Positions 13,441-13,840 of a stretch of 13,840 nt of DNA are shown here, in pieces. Below the pieces are notes generated by a model, which saw nothing but the letters and a program-made list of their open reading frames with translations, was not told the DNA's origin and did not search any database. Within the stretch, counting starts at the first letter, position 1. Each line of letters opens with the position of its first letter. This DNA comes from Dehalococcoidia bacterium. Lineage in GTDB: Bacteria; Chloroflexota; Dehalococcoidia; UBA3495. Both the position numbers and the translations under genes were made by a program. The stretch lies in NCBI GenBank assembly GCA_002730485.1, contig PCAH01000082.1, forward strand, positions 1 to 13,840, in the 5' to 3' direction.

Positions 13441-13840
13441 ATGGATCTGGTTTTCGACAAAGGCGATTCGCAAAACCCCCGAGGGCATGCCCTGCTCTAT
13501 TTCCGAGTGGACACTGAGCAGGATACGGTCTACGCGACCTATGTGGTCACGCTTCCCGTTAAATCGGACCTCACCAAGTATGTGCCGCCGTTCCTGGCAT
13601 CTCATCTGGGCAATATGCCCCTGAGCGACCTGTCAGCATTTGCCATGCCGCCGGTCCCGGAAGCACTGAGTCATTTTGCTGAGCTGGAACGCTTGAGTGA
13701 ACTCAGGCAGGACGACCTGGTCTACGGTGGCAGTATGTTCTCCTTCGACCTGCCCAGGATGATGGAGATGGCCACCGAGGCGGTGCAGGTTTATTCCGGT
13801 CTCTGTTCCGATGCATTGACGATGAACAGCACTCCGGCCG
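13441..13840 (+). CDS. Conserved-looking protein of unknown function, 3'-truncated by window edge
   Basis: An open frame of 133 codons runs from ATG 13441 past the end of the window without a stop. I do not recognise the family. It begins MDLVFDKGDSQNPRGHALLY and continues with a strand-rich region ending in YATYVVTLPV, then KYVPPFLASHL, a Met/Pro-rich stretch and SFDLPRMMEMATEAVQVYSG. No signal peptide or membrane span is visible. Third codon positions are GC-rich like the neighbouring genes, supporting real coding. A GAAGG ends ten bases before the ATG. An in-frame GTG at 13411 coincides with the predicted transcription start, so a leaderless start adding ten residues is possible; GTG 13432 is a third choice. 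It is divergent from the MaoC operon. Confidence 0.75.
   Translation, partial: MDLVFDKGDSQNPRGHALLYFRVDTEQDTVYATYVVTLPVKSDLTKYVPPFLASHLGNMPLSDLSAFAMPPVPEALSHFAELERLSELRQDDLVYGGSMFSFDLPRMMEMATEAVQVYSGLCSDALTMNSTPA

Noticed and set aside
13399..13605. 68-codon minus-strand frame at the right edge
   Set aside because: It overlaps the plus-strand gene and its promoter, and its codon pattern is explained as a shadow of that gene.

Overview
The window reads as chromosomal DNA of a bacterium, most likely a Chloroflexota lineage (Dehalococcoidia or SAR202-like). This is inferred from the mix of genes: a solute-binding lipoprotein with a charged repeat stalk, a stand-alone phosphotransacetylase-type P-loop/DRTGG protein, a split MaoC pair, and an LprG-type lipoprotein beside an MFS pump. 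No rRNA, tRNA, CRISPR array, insertion sequence or phage gene is visible. The taxonomic call is moderate, because no marker phylogeny can be run here.

Left part (1-2170). The 3' part of a short-chain dehydrogenase is broken by one in-frame TAG. It is followed by a possible 32-residue membrane peptide and a strong bidirectional terminator. Facing it is a glycine-betaine-type binding lipoprotein (ProX/OpuAC family) without its permease or ATPase.

Second part (2189-5764, minus strand). Three genes with overlapping ends form one operon: a beta-propeller (PD40/TolB-like) lipoprotein, an LppX/LprG-family lipoprotein and a DHA2-type MFS transporter. The last two reproduce the mycobacterial lprG-Rv1410c (P55) lipid-export pair. 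The propeller lipoprotein looks like an additional partner.

Third part (5765-8564, plus strand). A 316-base AT-rich divergent spacer leads into obg-nadD-pyrE, a compact housekeeping operon for ribosome assembly, NAD synthesis and pyrimidine synthesis. Obg has Glu where the G3 motif usually has Asp, and its mRNA may be leaderless.

Fourth part (8569-11179, minus strand). This holds a YgfZ/GcvT-type folate-binding protein, an A-type Fe-S carrier (IscA/ErpA) with a good promoter and terminator, and the P-loop/DRTGG protein. The YgfZ and IscA-type proteins are known functional partners in [4Fe-4S] assembly.

Fifth part (11274-13440, minus strand). A pentapeptide-repeat protein is followed upstream by the most notable item: a 94-residue SelW-like selenoprotein whose CxxU motif is encoded by an in-frame TGA at 12302-12304. 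A bacterial-SECIS-like hairpin lies just 3' of that codon. Conventional gene calling would read it as a 67-residue fragment lacking the redox motif. Upstream, two overlapping hotdog-fold genes encode a split MaoC-type hydratase whose expected catalytic Asp is Asn. The selenoprotein is probably transcribed with this pair and has its own terminator.

Right edge. A divergent plus-strand gene of unknown function runs off the window. It has a perfect TATAAT box and a palindrome inside the promoter spacer.
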